DNA of 64,000 nucleotides from Puffinus mauretanicus (taxonomy: Eukaryota > Chordata > Aves > Procellariiformes > Procellariidae). The DNA lies in contig JAJKFH010003075.1 of assembly GCA_023333565.1 (NCBI GenBank), positions 558,001 to 622,000 on the forward strand. The letters run 5' to 3'. Both the position numbers and the translations under genes were made by a program. Below, piece by piece: positions 1-10,535 of this stretch (positions within the stretch are counted from its first letter, which is position 1; the number at the start of each line of letters is the position of its first letter). The notes beneath the pieces were generated by a model. It was given only the letters and a program-made list of their open reading frames with translations, searched no databases and was not told the DNA's origin.

Positions 1-324
1 CCTGAAAGGAGGTTGTAGCGAGGTGGGTGCTGGTCTCTTCTCCCAAGTAACTAGCGATAGGACGAGCGGAAATGGCCTCAAGTTGCACCAAGGGAGGTTT
101 AGATTGGACATTAGGAGAAATTTCTTTACTGAAAGAGTGGTCAGGCCTTGGAACAGGCTGCCCAGGGAAGTGGTAGAGTCACCATCCCTGGAAGTATTTA
201 AAAGACGTATAGATGAGGCCCTTAGGGACATGGTGTAGTGGGCATGGTGTGTTGGATTGACGGTTGGACACGATGATCTTAGAGGTCTTTTCCAACCTTA
301 CTGATTCTATGATTCTATGATTCT
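1..324 (+). mobile_element. CR1 LINE, 3' end (truncated by window edge)
   Basis: This is the 3' part of a CR1 non-LTR retrotransposon. The reading frame is open from base 2 to a TAG at 236-238. It encodes the C-terminal tail of the CR1 ORF2 protein, recognisable from the stretch RLDIRRNFF, then [18 protein letters not shown] and the terminal ALRDMV. After the stop comes the short 3' UTR with the motif GATGATCTTAGAGGTCTTTT, ending in tandem ATTCTATG units at 304-323, the diagnostic CR1 tail. There is no methionine start; the frame continues from outside the window. It is a dead 5'-truncated copy or the visible end of a longer one. The subfamily was not determined. Over the shared 186 or so bases it differs from the copy at 1733-1938 at roughly nine positions by eye, so both belong to closely related CR1 subfamilies. 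Confidence 0.95.
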
Positions 325-1599
325 CCATGCATACCTGTGGTCTGTTTGAAACACGCTGATGGTCTTACTCCTGGCTACAAAACCAGAAAATCCTCCCTGG
401 GAGAAGGGAACAGAGCATCTCGGGGGATGTGCAGCAACTGTACCTGTGAATGATAAGTGAAACAGGCACTCATGTCAACTTTAACTTCTGCAGGTGCCCT
501 ACCTCCCATGGCAAGCTGCCAACAAGAAAGGTCCCAATACCAGGCTGCTTCCCCATTCTCCTTGCATCAAATCATGCCTGCAGCCCTGTGTCAGCAAGCG
601 CCTGTAGTCCTACAGCCTGGGGTACAGTCAAGCTTGGCTCCAATATCTCTCTGGAAAAAGAGTGCCTGCTCCTATCCTTAGCAGCACTGCCTTCACTCAG
701 GTGTAGTCATTGAGAGAAAATCCCTACGCTCAATGAAGCCTGTCCAGTGTTAGCTGATGATGAGTGGAAGCGTCACTGCTGGAAGCTGCTCAGCTCAGAT
801 CCTGCTCTCTGAACTGATAGCTTTTGGCTTTGCATGGTTTTTGTATGCATAACAGAAGTAGCATATAAGGCACTTCATAGCATCCTTACCGTGGTATTAC
901 CACAGTTCAGTCCGCTTTGTGCACTATGTACTAAAACATGGGGCTCTCAGCATCAACCAGTCCTGACCTGAGCTGATTCCTTCATTCACACTGTTGAACT
1001 ACAGATTTGCTGCTTCAGATTTTGTTGTGGTGTGAAGCATTCCTATGGGTTGATCTTTTCTCTTATTTCTTAAAATAAGCCACTTAGAGTTAAGGCTGAT
1101 GATGTTAGACTGTCTTAGTAGGCATGGGAAGTTTCCCATGAGTAGTGCTTTATTTATATTTTAAAGGCAGAGCTTAAAAAATGTTGGCAAAATATAAGCC
1201 CCTTCACTTTTTAGTCTCTGCTCATTCTAACCTTTCAACTAATTTGGAGTTTGTGGTCGTCCATTGTAACTGCCTCAGTGTAAATGGAGAAATTTGGGGT
1301 ACAAAGCGTATGTAAATCCAGAGTTACGCTTTCTCAGATTCAGCAAGTCGGAGCTGAGTATCCTGACTTTTAGAGCTTTGGTCCCAGTAATTAGCATGCA
1401 GAGCATATATTTTTGAGGGCAGAGAACATCTCTCTGTTATGTGAGTACATGCTTAGCATAACAGATAAGCCCCATCTTCTTGTGACCTTCAAGGAGCAAC
1501 CATAATATAAAGCAATAACAACATCACCTTCTGAAATCTCAAAGAGGCACCCCAAAGATTTACCCTCCAATCTTTCAGCAGTCAGGACTTCAGAAACTT
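325..1599. other. non-coding stretch, no gene seen
   Basis: AT-rich sequence with stops in all frames. The longest open frame is 87 codons (450-713) and resembles nothing known. The only structure noted is a near-palindrome, CATGGGAA-GT-TTCCCATG, at 1123-1140. Confidence 0.6.
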
Positions 1600-1675
1600 T
1601 CTGAACTGCTGGCTGCATTGTATTTAATAGTCCCCAATAGACTTATTTCAGGGTTAATTTGTCTAATTCCTTTTG

Positions 1676-1738
1676 AACCCATTTATATTTCTGGATTTCA
1701 CAACGGAACCCATTTATACTTCTGGATTTGCCCGATGG
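1676..1738 (+). repeat. 31/32-bp imperfect tandem duplication at a CR1 5' junction
   Basis: Unit 1 (1676-1706) and unit 2 (1707-1738) both begin AACCCATTTATA and share TTCTGGATTT, with one difference in the first 24 bases. Unit 1 belongs to the old minus-strand LINE. Unit 2 runs directly into the 5' end of the younger CR1. It is either flank copied during insertion or an earlier tandem duplication in the old element. Confidence 0.85.
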
Positions 1739-1938
1739 AAAAGGACCTGGGGGTCAGGCCTTGGAACAGGCTGCCCAGGGAAGTGGTAGAGTCACCATCC
1801 CTGGAAGTATTTAAAAGACGTGTAGATGAGGCGCTTAGGGACATGGTGTAGTGGGCATGGTGGTGTTGGGCTGACGGTTGGGCTCGATGATCTTAGAGGT
1901 CTTTTCCAACCTTAATGAATCTATGATTCTATGATTCT
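1733..1938 (+). mobile_element. CR1 LINE 3' end with internal deletion, nested in older LINE
   Basis: A short CR1 copy. It starts with a piece of the reverse-transcriptase region reading MEKDLG (from 1735) and jumps at about 1752-1755 to the C-terminal tail [12 protein letters not shown]. It then continues to a TAG at 1849-1851, the 3' UTR, and an ATTCTATG tail ending at 1938. The frame is kept across the junction, but most of the intervening ORF2 C-terminal region is missing. It lies inside the old minus-strand LINE: the left flank ends TTCACAAC (1697-1704) and the right flank resumes AACATCCTG (1939-1947), which join to a continuous old-element sequence sharing AAC. The copy is non-functional. 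Confidence 0.92.
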
Positions 1939-2920
1939 AACATCCTGTGACAGCAAATACCACAATTTAATTGTGTTGCATGAAGAAGAATTTCCTTTTG
2001 TTTTTTTTTTTTTAATTTTTCTACCTGATAATTTCATTGAGTGCCTCCAACTCTGTGTATTAACATAATAATTCCCTGTTCACGTTCTTAATACCATTCA
2101 TGCTTTTGTAAACTCTATTAAATCCCTCTTTTGCTGTCTTTTTTCCAGTCTGACGAGTTACAGTCTTGTTCTTCACTGCAAAAAAAGCTCTTCTGTGCCT
2201 ATGGTCAGTTTTCCACTCCTCTTTATAACATTTCTCTGCATTCTGTGCTCTGAGGTAGAGACTAGGAGTATTCAAGATGCAGGTACATTGTGGATTTATC
2301 CTGCAAGATGATATTTTTTTTTTTCATTGTGTTTTTCTCTCATCTTCTTTCCTAGCAGTTCCTAAAAGCCCCTCTGGGCATTTCTGACAGCAGCTGAACA
2401 CTGAGGTGACCTTTTCTAATTATTCAAAGTGACTCCAAGATTTCTCTCCTGAGCAGTGCTGACCATCGTCTACCTGTAGCTAGTGTTATTTTTCCCCACA
2501 TGCACTAGTTGGCATTCACCACCACTGAGTTTCATCTTAGTTCACGACATCCTTCTGCAGCTCTTCACAATTAGCTTCAGTTTTGACTGTTCTGAGCAAT
2601 GCTGTATCATCAGCAAACTTTGTCACCTCACTTGTACTGCTTTCCCAGGTTGTTTATGAATATAGTGAACAAAATATTTGAAACCTTTTTCCAGTGGGAA
2701 AACTAATTGTACAGTTTGTTTCCTGCTACTAATTTCTTCTTATTCTGGGAATGCTTGGCTTCATTGTGAGCAGAGATGTTCACACTGTATTGACCAGGTG
2801 CGTCCTAGGCCATATGCTCATTGATATTGACTGAATACTTTAACAAATTTGTGAGACATGACTTCTTTTTGCAGAAACTGTTGGATCCTTCCCCAACATA
2901 TCATATTTACATGTGTATAC

Positions 2921-2969
2921 TTTATTTATATTTATTTATATTTATTTGTATTTATTTGTATTTATATAC
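2921..2969. repeat. (TTTATTTRTA)n microsatellite
   Basis: Four tandem 10-bp units, two TTTATTTATA and two TTTATTTGTA, then a partial unit. The block is bracketed by ACATGTGTATACTTTAT and ACATGTGTATTCTTTAT, so the flank itself is near-duplicated. It lies inside the ancient LINE and so arose after that insertion. Confidence 0.9.
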
Positions 2970-3400
2970 ATGTGTATTCTTTATTTTGGTTTCTAGTAAT
3001 TTACCCGCTGCAGAGGTCAGGTTTACTGATCCATCATTCCCTCAGTCATCTATGGAGCCATTAGGAAAAACCCCAATGTTTTCACATTTTTCACCTTTTC
3101 TTTCTCAAGATACTGAGGCAGAATTTTTCACTTTCTTTAATCATTTTATATGAGTTTGGCTGAGGTAGCAGCTACTAGGGGTCCTCTGAAGGCCTAGAAA
3201 ACAAGAGGTGTTATCCCCAATAAATTGGGAATGTTTTGGACTCTTTCTGGACATCTATGCTCTAAGAATAGTGATTACTGCAAATACTTTATTATGCTCA
3301 GCAATGTCTCCTGTTAGCCTTTCCATATTTCTGGGGGGATTTCATAACCTCACATTCTGCTTGTGCTTTTCGGGAGGAATTACGTGTATCACAAAGTGCT

Positions 3401-4938
3401 ATTTTGTCTGTTATCTAAACACTTCATCTCAGGCTAGAACATAATCTCTTGCTTTTTGTTTACATTTTTCATCACATTGAATATTGCTTTTTATTTTAAT
3501 GCCTGTGTCTTTTTCCAACACTGCTGGAGAAACCAGTCTTTTATTTTCAGCAAACATTTCTCCAATAAGTGATGAGTATATCTTGTTTTGGAGTTTAATT
3601 CTGTTGCTTCTCTAGGCTATCTTTACAGAATTATTAACTACCTCTCTGAGGTTTGGAATACAGCTCATTTAAATAAGCAAGAGATCTGCACTGTTACGTG
3701 TTTTATATTTGTTTACATTGCATTGATGTAAGATGGATCCCTCTCCAAATGTGCAAGGGGTATTTTTACATCCCACTAGTATTTCACACTTGGACTGTAT
3801 CTTAGCAAATTTAACATTACATGATGAAAAGTAAATTTTTGAAACAAGCTCTCCATTAGTTTCAAATTGGCTTCTACAATTATTTTCACTCCTAAGCAAA
3901 TACTACTAGGATTTAAATCAGCTGTACACAATTTCCAGCATCATCATCTTGATCTTCCCGCTTCATTTAGGGATCTTAATGAAAATGCAGCTGGCTACTC
4001 CTGTTGCATATGGACAACACCTAATCATTCTGAATTTTGAAGACACATCTTTTGGCAGTGCAACTGATTTAAGTAAATCATGATGTCTCTGATGCTGGTG
4101 GATTGATGATCCATGTTTTTACATTGTTCAAATATCTGCTTATAACTGTACCTTACATCAAGCAAAGTCACTTTGTAACATATCCTTAAAAAAGCGATGA
4201 ATCTTGCCAAATAATTTTATTTTATTATGAATTTCTATAGATTCCCCCTACTTTTTACTTATTTTGATTACCAGTTCAGACATTCTGCACTGAGTACATC
4301 AGGTAAAGTTCACATCTCTTGGGCCAGTCTTTGACTAGATGAAAATGGATGGTGGTTGACAAGCTTCCTTTTTTTTTTTTATTCATCTTCTTCGTTTTTT
4401 GTTTTATTCTGTAAATTTTCGATCTCAAATTAAGCTTGCACAGCCTTTAATATCACAGCCCATGCATTAACTTTTTGTAATACCCCATGAGAGTTAAAGA
4501 ATAAGAGTGTATTGTCCAATATTGAGCCTCATTTAGTTTTTCTGGTCAGAAATAAAGCCCTATGTAAAGAAGTGAAATATTTCTGTTTCTTAGGACTTTT
4601 TCACTAAACATTTCTTATGTTTCTCAGTGCCAAAAATATGTTTTGACTGTTGAGTGAACAATTTTCCATGAAACCTTTTTGCATGCCCAAATGGCAGAAG
4701 GGAAGTGCTTCCAGCTTTGGTCCAGTAATACATATAAGAACATAAATCTCAAGCTGGTAAGAGAAGGACTTCCCGGCTCTGAAACATCTTCAAACATCTT
4801 TTGCCTGAAATTTCTCTTTTTCATCTCAGTACTTTACATATCGAACTCCTGACAAGTGCTCAAGAATCAAATTTGCACTAAGGATTTCTCTGCCAGTAAC
4901 TCTGAGACTTACTTAAGAGTAGGCAAGTCTGTCTTCAT
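3401..4938. other. non-coding stretch, possibly further decayed LINE
   Basis: AT-rich and pyrimidine-rich on the plus strand, with no open frame above 76 codons. The left part (to about 3700) may be the faded 5' continuation of the minus-strand CR1-like element, but I cannot align it with confidence. There is a T tract at 4371-4380. Confidence 0.5.
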
Positions 4939-5060
4939 ACAGACAGAGGAATGAGGAAGCATTGAAATTAAGTGATTTACAAGGGAAAATTATGGTGATA
5001 ATGTGGATGTTCATGGTTTCCTGGCTCTCAGTCCTGTAATTGGATCCTTAGGCAATTCTT
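4939..5060 (-). mobile_element. MIR-type SINE relic, minus strand
   Basis: The reverse complement resembles a MIR/CORE-SINE. In plus-strand order there is GAGGAATGAGGAAGCATTGA (gaggaaactgaggca region), then AAATTAAGTGATTTACAAGG (the Pol III SINE 'loss of splicing-like' core region remembered as ttaagtgacttgccaagg), then CCTGGCTCTCAGTCCTG towards the 5' end of the SINE. It is heavily diverged. The name is given from memory. Confidence 0.6.
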
Positions 5061-6024
5061 CTTCTGTCCTGTAGTTGTGCCATCCTGGCTGAAAATGAGG
5101 CCAAACCATGAGTATGAATCTCAGCATCCCCAGAAGTCGGGATGTAGCCTGTAGGTTCTCTCTTAAATAGCTTCAGTGTGAAGCAGAATGTGTTCAGATC
5201 CCTGAAGAGTAGCTTGAGTTTTTATTTTCTCTACTAGTTTTTAGTTATACTATTTTTGCTGATCAATGTCTGAACTTTTTGATGATTGCAAGTGTGGGGA
5301 GGGGCTGGAAGAAGTGAATAGTAGGTTGGTACCAACCAGTGACATTAGCAGTTGCAATGAGAAAAATTCTGATGATAACTCTTTAGCTGGGCAGCCTTGG
5401 AGGAAAAACAGATGAAATCACTTTGGCTAAAATGGATGTCTGCAGCTTCGTTAAATCTCTCACAAAGAACCAAGCCCTTGCCTGATAGTTTTTACAAAGG
5501 CAGGAGCAGCCAGAATGCCAAGGGAAGCTCAGTTCAGACAAACACTTCAATGGTATTTCAGTACAGAAACCCTGCTTTCCTCCTTGTGCTGCAAGAATCA
5601 AAAGCAACACAAAGTCTCAGGCTTAGAATTCTTTTTTAGTATTTTTTTTCCCTATAAGAGTCAGCTTAAACTCAGACATGAGGCAAATGCTGGATTTGAA
5701 AATGCAGCTTTTAGTGAGCAATGAATCTGGCATCCACACACTGCATTGTGCTGCCAGTCCTTTTTTATATACCAACTCCTGTGCTTCCTACTGCCTTATG
5801 AGCTGGGGCTGTCTGTGCCATGATGTCGCTATTATGACAATGATATCACCAGTTGCCTGCACCATCCCATCCCTTTAGATTTGGAGTTCTAAGAAACAGC
5901 AGATTGGGAAAAATCAAGTAAATGTCAACTCTCTGGACTTAAAATTAGTCCTTTCTTCTGAGGATCTCATTGCATGTTATACACCCAGGCCAATATTCCT
6001 GGGAATTATGGAATTAGATGTTCT
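5061..6024. other. non-coding stretch, nothing recognised
   Basis: No domain-bearing frame; the longest is 80 codons (5397-5639). No repeat I recognise. Confidence 0.55.
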
Positions 6025-6090
6025 CATTTCACATGTATGAGGCACAACACAGTTGAGCAGCTTGCCTGGGAGAATACATGAAACCTTCAA
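6025..6090 (-). mobile_element. possible MIR relic, minus strand
   Basis: Contains CATTTCACATGTATGAGGCA followed by GAGCAGCTTGCCTGGGAGA. This matches the order of the MIR core (cattttacagatgaggaaactgaggca, then agtaacttgcccaagg) with deletions. Short and weak. Confidence 0.4.
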
Positions 6091-6539
6091 GAACAGATTC
6101 ACCTCTCCTTATTCTCATACTGTGTGCTAGCCAAATAGCTGTTCTTGTCCAGCAGTCCTCTGAAGTGAGGCCTGATACATCCAAAGCATGAGTAAAAGTC
6201 CAGCAAAATAACTTTCAGATGCAGTGTTGCAGGACAGGTTTTCAGGGGAAAGCAGCTGCCTTCAATAGCTGTGAGACTTATGATGGGGAGCTCAGGACCT
6301 CTGAAAATCAGAATGTCTGCTAATATATAACATCCTGTGTTGGCTTGGGATCTGCAACTCAGCTGTGGAACGATTCTCATGTGCTATCACCTGTCTAGTC
6401 TAACAGTGATAAATGCTCTAACAGGGAGAAAGAAAAATACGTTTACTACATATCCTTTGCTGTTATCTTTCTGAACCTGGACAGCTCATTCTACTCCCCT
6501 GTTCCTCAGGGGCTGAACTATTCCATGGGGCCATCTCTT

Positions 6540-6800
6540 CCTCCTGTTATTTGCAGACTTTGTTCTTCCCTAACCTGCCAGTTATCCACAGTTACATCCG
6601 ACTTACCTGTCAGGCTTTGGTTTTCTGTTTTCCTCCTTCTCTGCTAGTTTCTTTCCCTCCATCTTTCTCTCTGCATGGCTTCCTTGTCTCCTCCTTCCTT
6701 TGCTTTTATATCTTTTCACCTTTTCTATGTGCTATGCACCTCTTCAATCCTCCCTGCCTTCACCCTGGCTATCTCCTCTTATATCCTGTGCCTTCAATCT
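6540..6800 (+). other. pyrimidine-rich tract
   Basis: About 260 bp dominated by C and T on the plus strand (for example TTTCTCTCTGCATGGCTTCC and the following CTCCTCCTTCC-type runs). The strong strand asymmetry accounts for the 92-codon open frame at 6551-6829, which is rich in F, S, P and L and is not credible as a gene. Confidence 0.7.
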
Positions 6801-8759
6801 GTCTCCTGAGGAGGGCTGAACTGTGGTGATGGGACGTCCCTTACACAACCTCCCAGTTACTCAGATGCCTGTCAGGGTCTCTGCAAGTGCCCCAGGGAAA
6901 GCTGAGGAAGTGACTGGAGCAGGGGGAGATCTCTAGGAGCAGATAGTCGGAGGTCAACTAACTAACTGTAGTTATGTGTAATGGAGTGCTGCAAGAACTG
7001 TAAATTGTGAGAACACTCAGTGAACCCTACCTAAACTGTTTTGTATTCGCATACTTTCAATGTGTATCAGCCGAAAGTGGGTTGCGCAGAGTATTTTGCA
7101 AAATGCTCTGAATAAATGAACTTGTATAATTAGCGAACAAATTTTCCCACCAACTTTCCAATACTCCACTTCATTTCCTTCCAGTGGTTTCCGAACTTAG
7201 CTGCAAAAGTAGTCATTTCACTTGAACCAGCTCCTGATAAGCTCTTTTCTCTGATTCATAATATGGTCTGTCTATTCACATGTGTTGTTCTCACCTTTTC
7301 GTCTGTCTTTTCTCTGATCCCTGGTCATTCTCTTTTCTCAGTACAGGCTTTTGGCTCGGGTGTTATTTGCAGGGCTGCATGAAGACACCTGAGTTAGTCT
7401 GTTAGCTCAGGTAGTGAAAGTAGTTTTTCCAGATCAGTATGTTGCCTTTCCTGGGCTAAAAAAATTCTCTCTTTCTTTTTTTTTTTTTTTCTTCACAGGG
7501 TGTGTTAACCTGGGAAGACTGTTTCTTGTACCTGCACTTGACCATTGAGAGTTATATCAGGTATTTCTCTGTGCAGAACTGCTGTTCCCCAGCTTTGTCT
7601 CCACATCCACCTCTGCAGCTTCTTTCAGGCTATCCCAATGGCTGGCTTCATCTTCCTCTTCCTTCAAAACTCTTCTGAGACTTCACTTCAAAGATCCTTA
7701 TAAGTGACAGCTTCAGTGACAGGTAAAGTCATTAACCTACTAATAAAAGTAACTTATAAAAAAACCCTCAAAACATTTTTTTATATCCTGGAAACAGGCC
7801 CATAATCAGACTAACCATTTGCTGATTTTCTTCCTGTATTTCTACATTGTCCATTCTTATCTCATCTAATTCACATCATGGCTGAATCCATGCTTATTTC
7901 TGTGTATTTCTGTGTATTATTAATGTGCATGGGAGTCCTGATAATACAGCATGTACATGTGATTTGGAGAATATATGCATGTGAATATTGCCTTCCAACT
8001 GAACTATATCCAGAGAGAGAGACTGGAAGGCAGATCTTCTGCTCCCCCAGCTAGTGTGTATATGCAAAGCACCAGACTGAAGGAGCATCTATATTATTGC
8101 TTGCTCAAAGCAGCAGAGACTCTGTCATACATAATACAGAGACATCATTACTAATATAAAACACTGCTGGGGAGAAGGGACACATGGGCGGGCCAAGATG
8201 GCAGATGGCTTTTAGTGGCATGCTGCTTTCAGTTCTTCTACCTTTGTAATTTGTGCAATTTAAAGCCTTTGGTTACTGTTTTTAGTCTGCTGTCCGTTGG
8301 CCCTAGTGGGAGCTTTTGTTGTTGTGCAAGAATGCAGTGTATTTTTAGTGAGGGCCACAGCCAATAGTATGTGCTGTGTTCTCCTGGCGACTGATGTTAC
8401 AAAGGCAGGCTAGTCAAGAATAGCTTTTACGATCAGCTGGTTTGCTGAAGAATTGATGAAAATAGCAGTTGTCTTGGCCATATAACCTCTGCTCTGCTGT
8501 ACTGCAGGATTTTGTGGTTGCTCTGTAAGGTGCTAGTACTGAGGTAGAAAGCTCTTTGGCAGCTAAAGAGGGAGGTTGGAAATAAAATATACTTCGAAGA
8601 GAGGCAGTTTGTAAGTAGGGATAGGGATGTATGAGAGTACCTTCCCTGATTTGCGTAGTGATGGAAAAATTCTTTGCGGGGCTGAGGAAAGTGAAGGAGC
8701 CAAGTGGCCCTTCCTGTGCTTTAGGAATGGTGTTCAGGAAATTTGAGGTTACTTCTGGC
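6801..8759. other. non-coding stretch with one cryptic exon-like segment
   Basis: No gene recognised. The longest frame is 122 codons on the minus strand (8414-8782), without a known domain. A 15-base T tract at 7476-7490 followed by CTTCACAG gives a strong-looking 3' splice site at 7498, and a GTATTT donor follows at 7561; this is described under findings. Confidence 0.55.
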
Positions 8760-8835
8760 CCTGTTGTGTGGGCCAAAGTCACTCAGGTTCCTTTAGCCTC
8801 AGCCTCACACCTGTAAAATGAAAATAACGCTTTGC
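8760..8835 (+). mobile_element. MIR-type SINE relic, plus strand
   Basis: Shows the MIR core order: CAAAGTCACTCAGGTTCC, GCCTCAGCCTCACACCTGT, then AAAATGAAAATAACG, corresponding to caagtcacttaacctctctgtgcctcagtttcctcatctgtaaaatggggataat. Diverged and truncated on both sides. Confidence 0.65.
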
Positions 8836-10459
8836 CATTTGAAAACGCATTGAGTCATTCTCCATCCCTTCATTCTCTGGGAACTCTAATGCTCTCTGAG
8901 ACCCATTGACGGATGATGCTAGAGAAGCGCAAGGTGCTGGTATAGTTGGTGTCTATGATAGCTCCACTGGGCAAGACTGTGACTGGCCTGTGTGTAGCTG
9001 GGGAAAGTTTCTCCTCCTTTTTGCACAAACTGCACAGGGCCAGTCACAGCCATAAACTCTACCCTTCAGACCAGTGCCTGCAGGCAGATGCAGCAAAGAA
9101 GGTTGACTCATTTTCTATTCCCAAACTCCTTTTTTACTCACTTCAGAACCATAAAATTTAGCATCTATTACATCTTATGCAGAGAGGGCTGCTCACCTCT
9201 AGCTGCTACGATAGATTTAATTTTTTAGGTGGCTGAACCACCTTGTTGTGGCTTGGCCCAAAAGTGGAAGCACAGAAGTGCTCTGAATGAGCACATTGCA
9301 GATGGGAGAAGCAGGAAGTGGTGAAATTTTTGTGAGGCACCCTTTCTCCTGCTTTAATTTCTAGACTGAAGAAACTGAAAGAAGCAACCCACCTTGTGGA
9401 AGCTGTTGTGCATGCTGCTGAACTAGAAAGAAGCCCAAGATGCAAAGCCTGAAATTTTGATCTCTCTGTCTGTCTTTCCTCCTTTTTTACGACCCTTCTG
9501 CATTTTCTGATGCTTTGCTTCCATCTCTGATTTTTATTTTTTATATTTGTGAGGCCCTCTCTAATTAGAGCAGGTAAAAACAACTTGGCTAAGCACAAGG
9601 TTTATTGTACTGCAATGTGGTCTTTAACTTTACATGGTATGCATTTTCATGGCAGTTTTAATACCAAACCAAATCTGCATATGTACAAGTTTATATGCAT
9701 CTGTTACCAAGTGTGGGACTCCTTGTACTGAAAAGCAGTGCGCAAGCAATCTTGCCAAGGAGTTTTGTTGCATTTCTGTAATAACAAGAACTTTGGTTCA
9801 GACTCACAGCTAAGAGATGCATTTCTGAAATACCTTTGCATATGTATATTGGTTCTTTTGAGCTCAGAAAAGTATTCAGCCTAAGTACAAGATGAATTCC
9901 TGAAATTAGTTTAGGAGTTTCCTAGACATGCTTTTGGATTCTTTTTTAGCTTCCTGCTTCCTATATTTTTATCCATTTCCCTAGGCTCTGAACATACATT
10001 ATAAGTGGATTGGATTTTTTATCAGAATTTGAGTGAAGCATGAATGTAATAGCCTATTTACAACTCTATTTCAGGAGTTGTTTTCATTCACAATGCATAC
10101 AGTAGCTATAAAAAGACATATTATATTTTCAAGGTCTGTCACATTATTTATAATGTGAGAACATAAAACCTCTCTGATGTGTCCTGATAAACAGTCAGAC
10201 CCAGTAGCTCAGCTGAACAACAGGTTCGGTACATCAGGTGCATAACCAGCTTCAGGTAGAGTAAAGAAGCCAAGGGTATAGGAACATACTCTTTCTAGAG
10301 GACAAGAGTGTACTCCGATATCTGCAGTTTCAAGTGCTGGAGTATGTGGGTTAACACAACATTTCTGGTATTTTGTGGCCTAGCACTGCTACCTTCCAGG
10401 CAGTCAGTCATCTAAGCAAAATTTCCACATGGGTGACTGCTGAAAAACACAATGCCCCT
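8836..10459. other. non-coding stretch, nothing recognised
   Basis: The longest frame is 130 codons on the minus strand (9206-9598). Its composition is basic and serine-rich with no domain, and it has no upstream promoter or splice context that I can see. Treated as non-coding. Confidence 0.55.
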
Positions 10460-10535
10460 TACCCTAGGGTAATCCTAGTTTCGTTAAAGTCAATGACAAA
10501 CCTGCCTTTGACTTCAATGGGGTCAGGACTGTTGA
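10460..10535. repeat. sauropsid palindromic dispersed repeat
   Basis: Contains TTAAAGTCAATGACAAACCT then TTTGACTTCAATGGGGTCAGG. From memory this 'gaagtcaatgg ... cattgacttcaatggg' palindrome is an old dispersed repeat frequent in bird, turtle and crocodilian genomes. Arms AAGTCAA (10487-10493) and TTGACTT (10508-10514) are exact inverted repeats. I do not assign a family name. Confidence 0.6.

Larger units (their letters stand above)
1600..3400 (-). mobile_element. ancient CR1-like LINE, decayed ORF2, minus strand
   Basis: A long fossil of a CR1-clade LINE in reverse orientation, interrupted by the younger CR1 at 1733-1938. Read on the minus strand from high to low coordinates it follows the order of ORF2. 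A pre-RT segment is near 3270-3309 (DIAE codons at 3298-3309). Next is a segment at about 2780-2910 matching the remembered archosaur/turtle CR1 sequence around CTTCCCCAACATATCAT. The reverse-transcriptase active-site box FADDTALL has its FADD codons at 2606-2617. The C-terminal segment has HLEY codons at 2268-2279. The last part runs through 1945-2060 and continues left of the nested insert to about 1600. Frameshifts and stops are numerous, so no protein is made. The right boundary is uncertain: similarity fades above about 3310 and may reach 3500. Family-level assignment rests on memory of sauropsid CR1 consensus sequences. Confidence 0.78.

Noticed and set aside
23..238. Apparent small gene of 71 codons
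   Set aside because: It is the C-terminal end of CR1 ORF2; the apparent start is a GTG inside a frame already open from base 2.
9206..9598. 130-codon minus-strand frame
   Set aside because: Low-information basic/serine-rich translation, no domain and no supporting context.
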